From Bradyrhizobium sp. SSBR45G (GTDB taxonomy: Bacteria; Pseudomonadota; Alphaproteobacteria; Rhizobiales; Xanthobacteraceae): DNA of 64,000 nt. The stretch is taken from contig NZ_BSCT01000007.1 of the NCBI RefSeq assembly GCF_030159255.1, positions 62,001-126,000 on the forward strand. The letters run 5' to 3'. Numbering within the stretch: position 1 is the stretch's first letter; the number at the start of each line of letters is the position of its first letter. Under the pieces are notes generated by a model that saw only the letters and a list, made by a program, of their open reading frames with translations, was not told where the DNA came from and searched no databases. Positions 18,907 through 28,205 of this stretch are shown here, in pieces. Both the position numbers and the translations under genes were made by a program.

Positions 18907-19434
18907 ATGACGACTGCTCAGCTCAAGCCGGCGGCATTTCTCGATCGCGACGGCGTCATCAATCATGACGACAACTACATCGGCTCGCCCGAGCGCATCC
19001 GATGGATGCCGAACGTGGCCCATGCGATCCGGCGGCTCAACGAGGCCGGCTATCACGTCTTCCTGTTTACCAACCAGTCGGGCGTCGCGCGCGGGCTGTT
19101 CACGGAAGATGATGTCCTCAGCCTGCACGACTGGATGCGCGCCGAGCTCGCGGCGCAGGGCGCCGTGATCGATGATATCCGCTACTGCCCCTATCACACC
19201 GAGGGCTCCGTCGAGCGATATCTGCGCGAGCATCCCTGGCGCAAGCCACAGCCGGGCATGATCCTCGATCTGATGCAGCACTGGCCTATCAGGCGCGAGG
19301 GCAGCTTCGTGATCGGCGATCGCGTTTCCGATATGGCTGCCGCGGAAGCGGCCGGCCTGCCCGGCTTCCTGTTCGCCGGCGGCGACCTCGATGCGTTCGT
19401 CACCGAGGTCATCGCTCAGACCAGCCGGCGATAG
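18907..19434 (+). CDS. gmhB: D-glycero-beta-D-manno-heptose 1,7-bisphosphate 7-phosphatase
   Basis: This 175-residue HAD-family phosphatase has FLDRDGVIN with the nucleophile and acid Asp pair, FTNQSG as motif II, and [14 protein letters not shown] for metal binding. The YCPYH segment supplies part of the GmhB zinc site. It removes the 7-phosphate between the two HldE steps. It starts immediately after the gmhA stop. Its 3' end overlaps the convergent core glycosyltransferase by 19 bp. Confidence 0.93.
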   Translation: MTTAQLKPAAFLDRDGVINHDDNYIGSPERIRWMPNVAHAIRRLNEAGYHVFLFTNQSGVARGLFTEDDVLSLHDWMRAELAAQGAVIDDIRYCPYHTEGSVERYLREHPWRKPQPGMILDLMQHWPIRREGSFVIGDRVSDMAAAEAAGLPGFLFAGGDLDAFVTEVIAQTSRR

Positions 19435-20465
19435 ACGGCGGCGATCTTGTCGGCCTCGGCTTCGAGGCTGAACCTCTCCACCACGCGCTCCCGCGCCCGC
19501 TCGCCCATCGCATGCGCCGCGGCCGGATCCTGCATCAGCGGCTCGAGCGCTGCGACGAGAGCATCGGCATCGCCCGGCGCCACCAGCTTGCCGGTCACGC
19601 CTTCCTCGACGACGATCTCAGCGGCACCGGCGCGCGCCGCCACCAGCGCGGCGCCGGCGGCCATGGCCTCGATCAGCGTCAAACCAAAACCTTCGTTGCG
19701 CGAGGTGAAGGCGTAGATCGTCAGGCGCTGGTACCAGCGCTGGACCTCGGCGATATCGAGCTCGCCGGTGATGATGATGCGCTGCTCCAGGCCTGCGGCG
19801 GCGATCTGCTGTCGCAGCTCGCTCGCGAACGGCATCTGTTCCGGCGTGACCGCGCCGACCAGCGCGGCGGAAAAATCCGGATAGCGCGGCAGCAGCCGGC
19901 ACATCGCGGCGACGAACACGTCGCTGCCCTTCTGCGCGCGGACGCGACCGAAGCAGCCAATGGCGTATTTTCCGGGTAGTCCGCTCTCCGCGAAGGCTGC
20001 GGCGCGATCCGCCGGCGGCGCGTAGATCTCGGTGTCGACGCCATGAGTGATGACCGTCGCCTCGCGCTTCAGGTAGGACGCGGAGATCTCGCTGGTGGCG
20101 ATGATCGCATCCATGCGGCGGATCAGCCAGCGCGTGATCCAGCTGTGATGACGCTGCGCGGCCGAGGTGAACACCAGCTTGAAAGCCCAGCCGAGCGCGC
20201 GCAGCAGCACGCCGATGATCATCTCGTCGTTGCGGCGCGCGTGCCAGATCAAAGGCCGGCGCCGGCCCCATACTTTCAGGAGATCACGCGCATGCATCCG
20301 CGCAATTCCCTCGGGCGCGAAAGTGCCCAGCCACGCGGCACGCACCAGCTTCGACAGCTTCGGCGCCACCATGCGATTGGTCGCCGTCACGCCCGAATAG
20401 CGCCGGTGCAGGTTCGGCACGATGACGTCGAGATCTGCGGCGGAAAACGGCTCGGCGGACACCAC
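19416..20465 (-). CDS. LPS core glycosyltransferase, LpcC/LpsB-type (GT4)
   Basis: This 349-residue GT4 enzyme starts at a GTG (20465). It has the rhizobial LpcC/LpsB pattern: [14 protein letters not shown] near the N-terminus, [19 protein letters not shown], and a C-domain with [12 protein letters not shown] and [17 protein letters not shown] for donor binding. Family members add mannose or a related hexose to the inner core. The neighbouring heptose genes fit a core role. It is divergent from galE with about 127 bp between the starts. Confidence 0.83.
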   Translation of the reverse strand: MVSAEPFSAADLDVIVPNLHRRYSGVTATNRMVAPKLSKLVRAAWLGTFAPEGIARMHARDLLKVWGRRRPLIWHARRNDEMIIGVLLRALGWAFKLVFTSAAQRHHSWITRWLIRRMDAIIATSEISASYLKREATVITHGVDTEIYAPPADRAAAFAESGLPGKYAIGCFGRVRAQKGSDVFVAAMCRLLPRYPDFSAALVGAVTPEQMPFASELRQQIAAAGLEQRIIITGELDIAEVQRWYQRLTIYAFTSRNEGFGLTLIEAMAAGAALVAARAGAAEIVVEEGVTGKLVAPGDADALVAALEPLMQDPAAAHAMGERARERVVERFSLEAEADKIAAVYRRLV

Positions 20466-20592
20466 TCACTCCAATTGTAGCAATTCCCTATACGCAAGAT
20501 TAGGCACCCTCGCCAGTTCGCATTCCCCGCAACCGGTCCTTCATTTCGTCGGCGTTAGCGTGCCGGAAAATAAACAGGGATCGTGTCAAACA

Positions 20593-21606
20593 ATGACCGT
20601 GCTCGTGACGGGTGGCGCCGGCTATATCGGCAGCCACATGGTGCTCGCGCTGGCGGAAGCCGGCGAAAGCGTCGTGGTGATCGACAATCTCTCCACCGGC
20701 TTTTCCTCGCTCGTGCCGAGCGAAGTGCCGCTGTTCATCGGCGATGCCGGCGACGAAAATCTCGTCGACGGCGTCATCAGCCAGCATGGCGTCGACAGCA
20801 TCATCCATTTCGCGGGCTCGGTCGTGGTGCCGGAATCGGTGCGCGATCCCTTGCTGTATTACCGCAACAACACCATGACGACGCGCAGCCTCCTGAATGC
20901 GGCGGTCAAGCGCGGCGTCAGCCGCTTCATCTTCTCGTCGACTGCCGCCGTCTATGGCAATCCGGACCAGGTTCCGGTTCCCGAGACCGCGCCGACGCGG
21001 CCGACCTCGCCCTATGGCACGTCGAAGCTGATGGCCGAGATCATGCTGCACGACACAGCCGCCGCGCATGACCTCAACTACGCCGTGCTGCGCTACTTCA
21101 ACGTCGCCGGCGCCGATCCGCAGGGACGCATCGGCCTCGCCACGGTCGGTGCCACCCATCTCATGAAGATCGCGATGGAGGTCGCGACGGGGCAGCGCGC
21201 CAAGATCGACGTCTACGGCACCGATTACCCGACGCCCGACGGCACCTGCATCCGCGACTTCATCCATGTCTGCGACCTCGCCCAGGCGCACCGCGCCGCG
21301 CTGGCTTATCTGCGCACCGGCGGCCCCTCGGTGACGCTGAACTGCGGCTATGGCCGCGGCTATTCGGTGCTCGAAACCATCGAGGCCGTCCGCCGCGTCT
21401 CCGGCCGCGCCATTCCGACCCAATATGGTCCGCGCCGCCCCGGCGACATCATGACCATGGTCGCCGATACCAGCCGTCTCCGGTCGCTGCTCGACTGGAC
21501 GCCGGTCTATGACAATCTGGAAACAATCGCCGCGCATGCGCTGGCCTGGGAGGAGAAACTGTTCCTGGAACGCCACAGCCATCAAGAGCAGCGGGCCACG
21601 GCCTAG
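20593..21606 (+). CDS. galE: UDP-glucose 4-epimerase
   Basis: This 337-residue enzyme interconverts UDP-glucose and UDP-galactose for surface polysaccharides. ATG 20593 puts the NAD-binding TGGAGYIGSH at residues 5-14, which decides the start; in-frame sequence upstream to 20422 is not GalE-like. FSSTAAVYGNP and YGTSKLMAE give the catalytic Ser and the Tyr/Lys pair, and TPDGTCIRDFIHV and RRPGDI are family marks. Family members of this kind in rhizobia are often called exoB. Confidence 0.93.
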   Translation: MTVLVTGGAGYIGSHMVLALAEAGESVVVIDNLSTGFSSLVPSEVPLFIGDAGDENLVDGVISQHGVDSIIHFAGSVVVPESVRDPLLYYRNNTMTTRSLLNAAVKRGVSRFIFSSTAAVYGNPDQVPVPETAPTRPTSPYGTSKLMAEIMLHDTAAAHDLNYAVLRYFNVAGADPQGRIGLATVGATHLMKIAMEVATGQRAKIDVYGTDYPTPDGTCIRDFIHVCDLAQAHRAALAYLRTGGPSVTLNCGYGRGYSVLETIEAVRRVSGRAIPTQYGPRRPGDIMTMVADTSRLRSLLDWTPVYDNLETIAAHALAWEEKLFLERHSHQEQRATA

Positions 21607-21708
21607 AATCAAGCACTTAGCCGGAGAGCGGGGGGCTTGAAAAAGCCGCCCCGAGCGGGCAATCACTCTTGTCCGCCCGGCGATTTGCCCGCGCGGCCAG
21701 GGACCAGA

Positions 21709-23514
21709 ATGGCCGACTTTCCGAAGAAGATCACCGACGATCCCTATGGCGCCGCGATCCTGGTCCGGCGCCTGGTCATGGAACAGGGCCTCGTCTACTG
21801 GCGCCGCTATCTCACCGCCTTCGCCCTGATGGCGGTCGCTGCCGCAGCGAGCGCCGCGGCGACCTACGTGCTCGGCCAGGTCATCAACAAGGCCTATGTC
21901 GAGAAGAGCATCCCGGGCATCGTCGTGCTCTCCGGCGTCACCGTGCTGCTCCTGTTCGTCAAGGGTGTCACCACCTACGGCTACGCCGTCATCCTGTCGA
22001 AGATCTCCAACGCCATCCTCGCCAACAATCAGCGGCAGCTGTTCGCCAAGCTGATGAACGAGAGCATCGGGTTCTTCTCCGAGCGCCATTCCTCCGAGTT
22101 CCTGGCGCGCCTGACCTCCGGCGCCAAGTCGATCACCGACATCCTGAGCATGCTGATCAACGCCGTCGGGCGCGATCTCATCACCCTGATCAGCATGATC
22201 GGCGTGATGGTGCTGCAGGATCCCTGGATGTCGCTGCTCGGCCTCGTCGTGGTGCCGCCGGCGATGCTGGTGCTGCGCAAGCTGGTCAAGCGCATCAAGG
22301 GCCTCGCGTACAACCAGTTCACCGGCACCGCCGACATCCTCGAGACGATGCAGGAATCGCTGCAGGGCATCCGCACCGTCAAGGCGTTCACCTTGGAAGA
22401 CACGATGCGCGCGCGCATCGACGAGAACATTGCCGTGGTCGAGCGCAACGCCAACAAGATGGCCCGCGTCTCCAACCGCTCCAACCCGCTGATGGAGATG
22501 CTCGGCGGCTTCGCCGTCGCCGGCTGCCTGATGTATGCCGGCTATTCCGTGGTCGCGCTGAATGCCACGCCCGGCCAGTTCTTCTCGTTCATGATCGCCT
22601 TCCTGATGGCCACCGAGCCGGCCAAGCGGCTGGCGCGGCTCAACATCGATCTCAACAGCCAGCTGGTCGGCGCCCGCATGCTGCTCGAAGTCGTCGACAG
22701 CCCCGCCAGCGAGCAGCCTGACGACGACAAGCCGGCGCTCAAGCTCACCGACGCCAAGATCGAGCTGCGCGACGTCTCCTTCGCCTATCGTGACAACGAG
22801 CCGGTGCTCAACCGCATGAGCTTCATAGCCGAGCCCGGCAAGGTGACCGCGCTGGTCGGCCCATCCGGCGGCGGCAAGTCCACCGTGCTGGCGCTGCTGC
22901 TGCGCTTCTATGAGGCGACGGAAGGCGACATCCTGATTGACGGCCAGTCGATCTCGCAGGTGTCGCGCCGCTCGCTCCGCGAGCAGACGGCCTATGTCGG
23001 CCAGGACGTCTATCTGTTCCGCGACACCATCCGCGCCAACATCGCCTTCGGCAAGCCGGGCGCGACCGAGGCCGAGATCATCGAGGCGGCGAAGGCGGCC
23101 TGCGCCCACGACTTCATCATGGGCTTCCCGCTCGGCTACGACACGCCGGTCGGCGAGCACGGCACCCAGCTGTCCGGCGGCCAGCGCCAGCGCATCGCGG
23201 TCGCCCGCGCGCTGATCCGCAACGCCCCGATCATTCTGCTCGACGAGGCCACCGCGGCGCTGGATTCCGAGTCCGAGCGCCAGGTCCAGGAGGCGATCGA
23301 GCATCTCTGCCAGAACCGCACCACCATCGTCATCGCGCACCGCCTGCACACCATCATGAACGCCGATGCCATCCTGGTGGTCGAGGCCGGCGAGATCGTC
23401 GAGCGCGGCCGGCATGACGATCTGTTGCGCCGTGGCGGCCGCTATGCTTCGTTCTTCCGCCTGCAACAGCGCGACATGGGGCCGAACGTGATCCCGTTGA
23501 GCGCGACCTCCTGA
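21709..23514 (+). CDS. ABC exporter, fused permease and ATPase (MsbA-like)
   Basis: This 601-residue half-transporter has six predicted membrane helices in residues 30-330. The ATPase follows, with Walker A GPSGGGKST near 384, Q-loop AYVGQDVYLF, signature LSGGQRQRIAVARAL near 487, Walker B IILLDEATAALD, and the His of the H-loop in IAHRL. It belongs to the lipid A/glycolipid exporter group. ATG 21709 follows an AGGGACCAG stretch; a TTG at 21637 is an alternative. Placement after core-LPS genes and galE suggests a lipid-linked glycan or lipid A substrate, but the subfamily is broad. Confidence 0.87.
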   Translation: MADFPKKITDDPYGAAILVRRLVMEQGLVYWRRYLTAFALMAVAAAASAAATYVLGQVINKAYVEKSIPGIVVLSGVTVLLLFVKGVTTYGYAVILSKISNAILANNQRQLFAKLMNESIGFFSERHSSEFLARLTSGAKSITDILSMLINAVGRDLITLISMIGVMVLQDPWMSLLGLVVVPPAMLVLRKLVKRIKGLAYNQFTGTADILETMQESLQGIRTVKAFTLEDTMRARIDENIAVVERNANKMARVSNRSNPLMEMLGGFAVAGCLMYAGYSVVALNATPGQFFSFMIAFLMATEPAKRLARLNIDLNSQLVGARMLLEVVDSPASEQPDDDKPALKLTDAKIELRDVSFAYRDNEPVLNRMSFIAEPGKVTALVGPSGGGKSTVLALLLRFYEATEGDILIDGQSISQVSRRSLREQTAYVGQDVYLFRDTIRANIAFGKPGATEAEIIEAAKAACAHDFIMGFPLGYDTPVGEHGTQLSGGQRQRIAVARALIRNAPIILLDEATAALDSESERQVQEAIEHLCQNRTTIVIAHRLHTIMNADAILVVEAGEIVERGRHDDLLRRGGRYASFFRLQQRDMGPNVIPLSATS

Positions 23515-23546
23515 TCGTCCGTCCCACTTGACCCGAGATTCCTTCC

Positions 23547-24248
23547 ATGAGCGCCACCACCGTCATCCCGGCCCTGCCGCAGCCGTCCCTCCCCGTCGTC
23601 GGCGAGGCCGGCGTCTTCCCGGTCCGCCGCATCTGGTGCGTCGGCCGCAACTATCTCGAGCACATCCGCGAGATGGGCAATGACGAGCGCGATCCGCCGT
23701 TCTTCTTTGCGAAGCACGCCGACATGCTGGCGCCCGAGGGCGCCGTGATCCCCTACCCGCCGCTGACCACGGACATGCATCACGAGGTCGAGCTGGTGGT
23801 CGCGCTGAAGAGCGGCGGTCTCAACATCCCGACCGACAAGGCGCTCGACCATGTCTACGGCTACGCCGTCGGCATCGACCTCACCCGCCGCGACCTGCAG
23901 CTCGCCTCCCGCAAGATGCAGCGCCCCTGGGAGGTCGGCAAATCGTTCGACCATTCCGCGCCGTGCTCGGCGGTGGTGCCCGCGGCCAAGATCGGCCACC
24001 CGTCGACGGGCAAGATCTGGCTGTCGGTCAACGGCACCGAGCGCCAGAAGGGCGACCTCTCCGAGCTGATCTGGAACGTGCCGGAAATCATCTGGAAGCT
24101 CTCCCAGCAGGTCGAACTCGCCGCCGGCGACATCATCATGACCGGCACCCCCGCCGGCGTCGCGGCCATCGCCGCCGGCGACAAGATCGAATGCGGCGTC
24201 GACGGCATCGGCACGCTGAAGGTGAGCATTGGGCCAGCGGCAGCGTAA
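23547..24248 (+). CDS. fumarylacetoacetate hydrolase family protein (fumarylpyruvate hydrolase-like)
   Basis: This 233-residue enzyme has the FAH fold. CVGRNYLEHIREMG at about 32, FFFAKHADML, DMHHEVELVVAL with metal-binding His/Glu residues, GYAVGIDLTRRD, and the terminal TGTPAGVAAI loop are all present. The pattern is closest to fumarylpyruvate hydrolases of the gentisate/maleylpyruvate pathway, which cleave fumarylpyruvate to fumarate and pyruvate. No ring-cleavage dioxygenase or isomerase is nearby. It begins 32 bp after the exporter and is closed by a strong terminator. Confidence 0.85.
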   Translation: MSATTVIPALPQPSLPVVGEAGVFPVRRIWCVGRNYLEHIREMGNDERDPPFFFAKHADMLAPEGAVIPYPPLTTDMHHEVELVVALKSGGLNIPTDKALDHVYGYAVGIDLTRRDLQLASRKMQRPWEVGKSFDHSAPCSAVVPAAKIGHPSTGKIWLSVNGTERQKGDLSELIWNVPEIIWKLSQQVELAAGDIIMTGTPAGVAAIAAGDKIECGVDGIGTLKVSIGPAAA

Positions 24249-24281
24249 GCGGCGCGCGACCATCTCCACGCCTCGACTTGC

Positions 24282-24310
24282 AAAAAGGCCGCGCCCCGCG
24301 CGGCCTTTTT
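24282..24310. terminator. bidirectional intrinsic terminator
   Basis: A GGCCGCG/CGCGGCC stem is flanked by five A on the left and five T on the right, so it can end transcription from either side. It lies 33 bp after the stop of the FAH-family gene. Confidence 0.9.
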
Positions 24311-24358
24311 CATTGCTTGTTCCGAAGGCGGCACGCTGTCCGCCCCACGAACGCTCCA

Positions 24359-24385
24359 CTCCCCTCCCCCTTGCGGGGAGGGGAG
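24359..24385. repeat. CTCCCC-type hairpin repeat, copy 1
   Basis: The arms CTCCCCTCCCC and GGGGAGGGGAG surround a five-base loop. Related hairpins are at 38245-38277 and 50279-50306, all between genes. There is no T tract, so it is not a standard intrinsic terminator. Confidence 0.75.
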
Positions 24386-24415
24386 CTCAGCGTCCTCGCG
24401 GCGATGACCTCACCC

Positions 24416-24459
24416 CTCATGGTGAGGAGCGCCGCGCGCGGCGCGTCTCGAACCATGAG
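24416..24459. repeat. palindromic intergenic element with ATGAG ends
   Basis: A 44 bp imperfect palindrome has 8 bp ends CTCATGGT and ACCATGAG and a GC-only centre. The right end plus CCCG (24445-24464) is repeated exactly at 38324-38343. Confidence 0.75.
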
Positions 24460-25205
24460 GCCCGACGGCCTATGCCAGCCGCCGGCGCATCAGCACCGCG
24501 CACATCACCTGATCCACAATCTCAAACAGCATCGGGCTGATCAGGGACACGAGCATCCACCGTCTCGCGACGCAATCCGCGCCCGAGTGATGCTCTAAGT
24601 CCCGCCCTCTTCAGAATGGAGGGCGCAGGGAAGGCCGGGCGCTGGCCGCGCCCGTGGCCCGCCTGCGAAAAAAAATGCAGGCGGCAGGTACCACAGGTCT
24701 GGCCGAACACACCCGGCCCTCCCCGCGCGATGGTTTTAACAAGCTATAGCGCGCTCTTCCTGGTGCACCGGGCTTTCTGGCCACCATCCGCTGCGCGACG
24801 CGTGAGCGTCGTCGCAACGTTGACACTAGCTTCGGAGTGTCAGAACCACACGCCTTCACCGTCCGCGAACCGCACGTTCGTCCGTGCTCATCACACGCCG
24901 CCGCCCCGCGTCCACCGCTCCCCGCTGCCAACGTCCGTGACGACCGCGAACCGTCCCCTACCGTGCAACGGGATGGGTGGAAAATAATGCTGATTTGGCG
25001 AAGAGGTAAAGCGATTTATGTTTTTCGGAATGACTTGACACAATCCTGCAAAAGCGAAGCGATTTGCCCGTCGGGTCATTCCAGACTTGCCACGCTTTGG
25101 GACCGGAGCAGAGATCCGCGCTCGGAACGTCGCAAATGCCCGAAGCAGCTTGCCCCGAGCGGGTCAGCGCCCTAGCATAACCACGCTTGCAATTGACCTG
25201 CCCAG

Positions 25206-25829
25206 ATGCGTTCACTCGCCCTTTTCATTTTCTTGATCTTCGTGTTTGCGTGCCCGAGCAGCGCAGACGCGCTCGATTGCGCCAAGCCGTTCTGGTGGAA
25301 TTTCAGTCGCAAGGATGGCGATGCACAAAAGCGACGGCTGGACGCTGAGGCGCGGGCAGCATTGGCCAATCTTGGGCCGCTCGTATTTCGCGGGCGCTTG
25401 GCGTCGGCGCGCAATCTGTCCGATGCCAAAAACAATACGCCCGTGTTGTTGATCGTCTTGAAGGATGTTGAAGTCCTGAAAGGCAGGATGCCTCGATCAG
25501 CTGGCGACCGAAAGGCATTCATCCTGTACTACGGGTGGTGCGACGCCCGATGCCAACCGGGCCACCCGCGGTGGCCAATCGGGATGATCACCTACAATGC
25601 GCGCGCCTTCAGCGGCGGTCTGGTCAGAGATACAGGCGCGATCGATCCAACCGGAGGAAAGATCCTGTACCAGGGGCGGGTGGATGCCGTAATTGGAGCC
25701 TGCGATCAGATACAGCTGACGCCTCTGCAACAGCAAATTCTCGACGCGCCCGCAGAAGAAATCGCCCGCTTGATCCGCGAATATCCATATCACGCTCCTG
25801 GCGACGTCGAGCCCGACAGTTCTGACTGA
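25206..25829 (+). CDS. hypothetical exported protein
   Basis: This is a 207-residue protein that I do not recognise. Residues 1-23 are a clear signal peptide with a hydrophobic core and an Ala-Asp-Ala type cleavage region before LDCAKPFWW. The mature part has paired cysteines (GWCDARCQPG) near residue 115 and one more near 170, so it is probably disulfide bonded in the periplasm. Its codon use is more AT-rich than the flanking genes, especially at the 5' end, which hints at a different history. It follows the repeat-rich stretch and stands alone on the plus strand. Confidence 0.65.
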   Translation: MRSLALFIFLIFVFACPSSADALDCAKPFWWNFSRKDGDAQKRRLDAEARAALANLGPLVFRGRLASARNLSDAKNNTPVLLIVLKDVEVLKGRMPRSAGDRKAFILYYGWCDARCQPGHPRWPIGMITYNARAFSGGLVRDTGAIDPTGGKILYQGRVDAVIGACDQIQLTPLQQQILDAPAEEIARLIREYPYHAPGDVEPDSSD

Positions 25830-25885
25830 TCCATTGTGCTATTGCCGATCGCGGATTGTCACTGGATCGCGCAAACTCGGCCGGG

Positions 25886-26727
25886 ATGACGGCAGGCCGC
25901 ACGATGGAATCGACCATGAACGAGACAGTCGCAGACCTCTCCCCCGCGGCCGCGCCGACGCAACGTGATGACGTGGCGACGGTTGCGGCCGCCGGGATAT
26001 TGGCCGCGACGCTGGCTGCGTTCTGCCACGAGACCATCGGCCACGGCATTGGCTGCATCGCGGCAGGGGCGACGTGACCCTGCTGACATCCATCTGGTTT
26101 CGTTGTCACGGGGCCACATCGCTCACGGATGCCGGGGGCGCCATTGCCGGCGTGATCTCCGGCGCGCTGGCCCTCACGATCCCGCTCCGTCACGTCCACA
26201 GCGCCGCAACGAGGCTGGCGCTGCTGATGTTCGGCGCCATCAGCCTGCTATGGGTTGCGGCGCAACTCATCAGCCATCCGGCCTTCGACCGGGACGACTG
26301 GCACTTCATCGCACAGCGAATGCACTGGTCGTGGCTGTGGCGTCCGACGCTCGCGCTCATCGGCGTGGTGTCATATGCCGCAACCGTGCGCGGGATTGTT
26401 TCTCGACTGCAGGACCCTGGCGCACCGTCCAGTCCTGCGATTCGGCTGGCCTATGTCGCGGCCGCCATGTCTGCCGCGGCCGCAGGGCTGATGTGGCCGC
26501 CCCAGCCGATCCGCTCCGCCGCGGAAGGCCTGCTGACGCTCGGCGTGGCTCCGCTTGGCCTGCTCCTTGCTACGCGGTTGAGCGACGCCAAACAGACGCA
26601 GCATGGCGACGCCCCGATCGCGAGGTCCTGGTCCGTCGTGCTGCTGTCGCTGGTGAGCTTTGCCGCCTTCGCCCTGATCCAGGGACGCGGCCTGGGTCCG
26701 CTCGCGGACGTCCCGCTGGTTCACTGA
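25886..26727 (+). pseudogene. HExxGH-type membrane protein, apparently frameshifted
   Basis: Two overlapping frames together make one plausible protein. The first (from ATG 25886, with alternative ATGs at 25904 and 25916) ends at TGA 26075, just after CHETIGHGIGCIAAGA. The second begins at GTG 26074, continues with TLLTSIWFRC, and encodes about six further hydrophobic helices to 26727. In homologues as I recall them, the His-Glu-x-x-Gly-His helix runs straight into a GG(H/D)(I/V)TLLTS segment in one frame. Adding one G to the GGGG run at about 26067 would restore a continuous reading with GGDVTLLTS. So this is a one-base deletion, a sequencing error, or, less likely, two coupled genes. Confidence 0.6.
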
Positions 26728-27037
26728 AGCCCTGCGAGCAGACGGCGGATTAGTTAGCCGAAGGCGCATCCGCCGGCTTTCACGACGAAGGCGGCGGATG
26801 ACGCTCCGCTCATCCGCCCCACTCGTCCCGTCTCGCCGCAGGACTGTCGCATATGATGATCGAAGTTGAGCGCTCTCCTCTCTCCACGTCGTCATGGCCG
26901 GGCTTGTCCCGGCCATCCACGTCGTTCGGCACGCTGAGAACCACGTGGATGCCCGGGACAAGCCCGGGCATGACGGAGTAACTAACTGACAGGGTCATTC
27001 GTCGCGACAGCCCGCATTTCCCTGTGCGATAGCCCTC
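26728..27037. repeat. 310 bp intergenic stretch holding two palindromic repeats
   Basis: No gene is seen between the membrane protein and the convergent LpxO-like gene. It contains a short repeat at 26758-26819, with GGCGCATCCGCC-like and CATCCGCC segments pairing with GGCGGATG, and a long inverted repeat at 26890-26975. Both resemble widespread intergenic elements of Bradyrhizobiaceae; this attribution is from memory. Confidence 0.7.
26890..26975. repeat. 86 bp inverted repeat (CGTCATG ends)
   Basis: The left arm starts CGTCATGGCCGGGCTTG and the right arm ends CAAGCCCGGGCATGACG, with inner CCACGT/ACGTGG pairing. The two arms are almost fully complementary over about 33 bases, so the RNA would form one long hairpin at the end of two convergent genes. 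Confidence 0.8.
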
Positions 27038-27967
27038 TCACCGAAACGCCGACACCACGATCGCGCCCACGATCGCCACCGTCAGCGTGTACTTCGCCGC
27101 GTAGTACACCGTCCTGTTCCACGCCTTCACCTTGCGCGTGGCCAGATGAAACTCATACAGCTTGCCGAACACCTTGTTCAGCACGCCGACGTGCTCGCCC
27201 TCGACGTTCTGGGTGGCGGAGGCCTTGACGATGTGGTGGCTGACCCAGCGGTTGATGGCGGTGAAGACGTCGTGTTTCATCGGGCGCTCGACGTCGCAGA
27301 ACAGGATGATGCGGTTGACGTCGGTCGCGTTCTCGGCGCTGTGGATGAAGGTTTCGTCGAACATGAAGGCCTCGCCGTCGCGCCAGACGCAGGGCACGCC
27401 GTCGACCAGGATGCGGCACTTGTCGGAGTTCGGCGTGACCAGGCCCAGATGATAGCGCAGCGAGCCGGCGAAGGGGTCGCGGTGGGCGCCGAGCTTGCCG
27501 CCGGGCGGCAGCATCGCGAACATCGCGCCGTGCACGTTCGGGATCGCGTTCAGCAGCTCCACCGTCTTCGGACAGAGCGTGCGCGCCGACGGCAGGAAGT
27601 CGTCGTACCATTTCAGATAGAAGCGCTTCCAGCCGCTCTTGAAGAAGGAGTAGAAGCCCCAGTCGTTGTTGGCGGCGGCGGCGCGGATGAAACCCTCGTC
27701 GAACAGGCGCACCGCCTCCTCGCGGATCTCCTGCCAATTGTCGGTGAGCGTCTTCAGCTCGGGAAACTGCTCGACCGGAATGACCGGCGTGTTTGGCACC
27801 GCCGAGCCGGCATACATCAGCACGTTATAGGGCGCGAGGTAGGTCGAGTGATCGCCGAGCTGCCGGGCGAAGCGCAGCCGCTGCTTGCCGCGGAAGTGGA
27901 CGTAGAGGGTGGCCCCGATCAGGATGTAGAGGGCGATGAGCTGTGGCGCGAAGAGCTGTCTCAGCAT
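27038..27967 (-). CDS. aspartyl/asparaginyl beta-hydroxylase family protein, LpxO-like lipid A hydroxylase
   Basis: This 309-residue protein has an N-terminal membrane helix (LIALYILIGATLYVHF) and a second one at the C-terminus. The middle is an Fe(II)/2-oxoglutarate dioxygenase domain of the aspartyl/asparaginyl hydroxylase family, with HRDPFAG near residue 162 and HSAEN near 208 giving the metal His residues, and an RIILFCDVERP strand after it. This membrane-anchored arrangement is that of LpxO, which 2-hydroxylates a lipid A acyl chain. The nearby LPS genes agree with that role, but peptide hydroxylation cannot be excluded. Confidence 0.82.
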   Translation of the reverse strand: MLRQLFAPQLIALYILIGATLYVHFRGKQRLRFARQLGDHSTYLAPYNVLMYAGSAVPNTPVIPVEQFPELKTLTDNWQEIREEAVRLFDEGFIRAAAANNDWGFYSFFKSGWKRFYLKWYDDFLPSARTLCPKTVELLNAIPNVHGAMFAMLPPGGKLGAHRDPFAGSLRYHLGLVTPNSDKCRILVDGVPCVWRDGEAFMFDETFIHSAENATDVNRIILFCDVERPMKHDVFTAINRWVSHHIVKASATQNVEGEHVGVLNKVFGKLYEFHLATRKVKAWNRTVYYAAKYTLTVAIVGAIVVSAFR

Positions 27968-28205
27968 GTCCGGTTCCCATGATCCGGCCGCTCAGAGCTT
28001 AATGCGCAGAACCGCGACGCCCGGCTGGGCGATCAAAGGCGGTGATCTGATACAGGCCGCAAGCCCACAGAATAGCCGCAATCTCCCGGCGCTGCATCCC
28101 CCGACACAATGTTGTGAGCGGGAACCGAGATCGAAGCCGCGGGGGCGTGCCCTGGCGGCAACACGGGAGGCGAGGCGCCGTCGCCGCGCCAGGACTTATC
28201 CGCGC

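Larger units (their letters stand above)
24311..25205. repeat. 895 bp non-coding stretch built of repeats
   Basis: I see no credible gene here. It holds a GC-rich hairpin with 11 bp arms (24359-24385), a palindromic element with CTCATGGT/ACCATGAG ends (24416-24459), and from about 24600 to 25100 a sequence with a run of eight A, GCAGGCGGCAGGTACCACA and TTGACACTAGCTTCGGAGTG. That last block reads like a dispersed intergenic repeat that I recall from Bradyrhizobium genomes; this is memory, not a search. Base composition shifts toward AT after 24980, just before the hypothetical gene at 25206. Confidence 0.6.
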
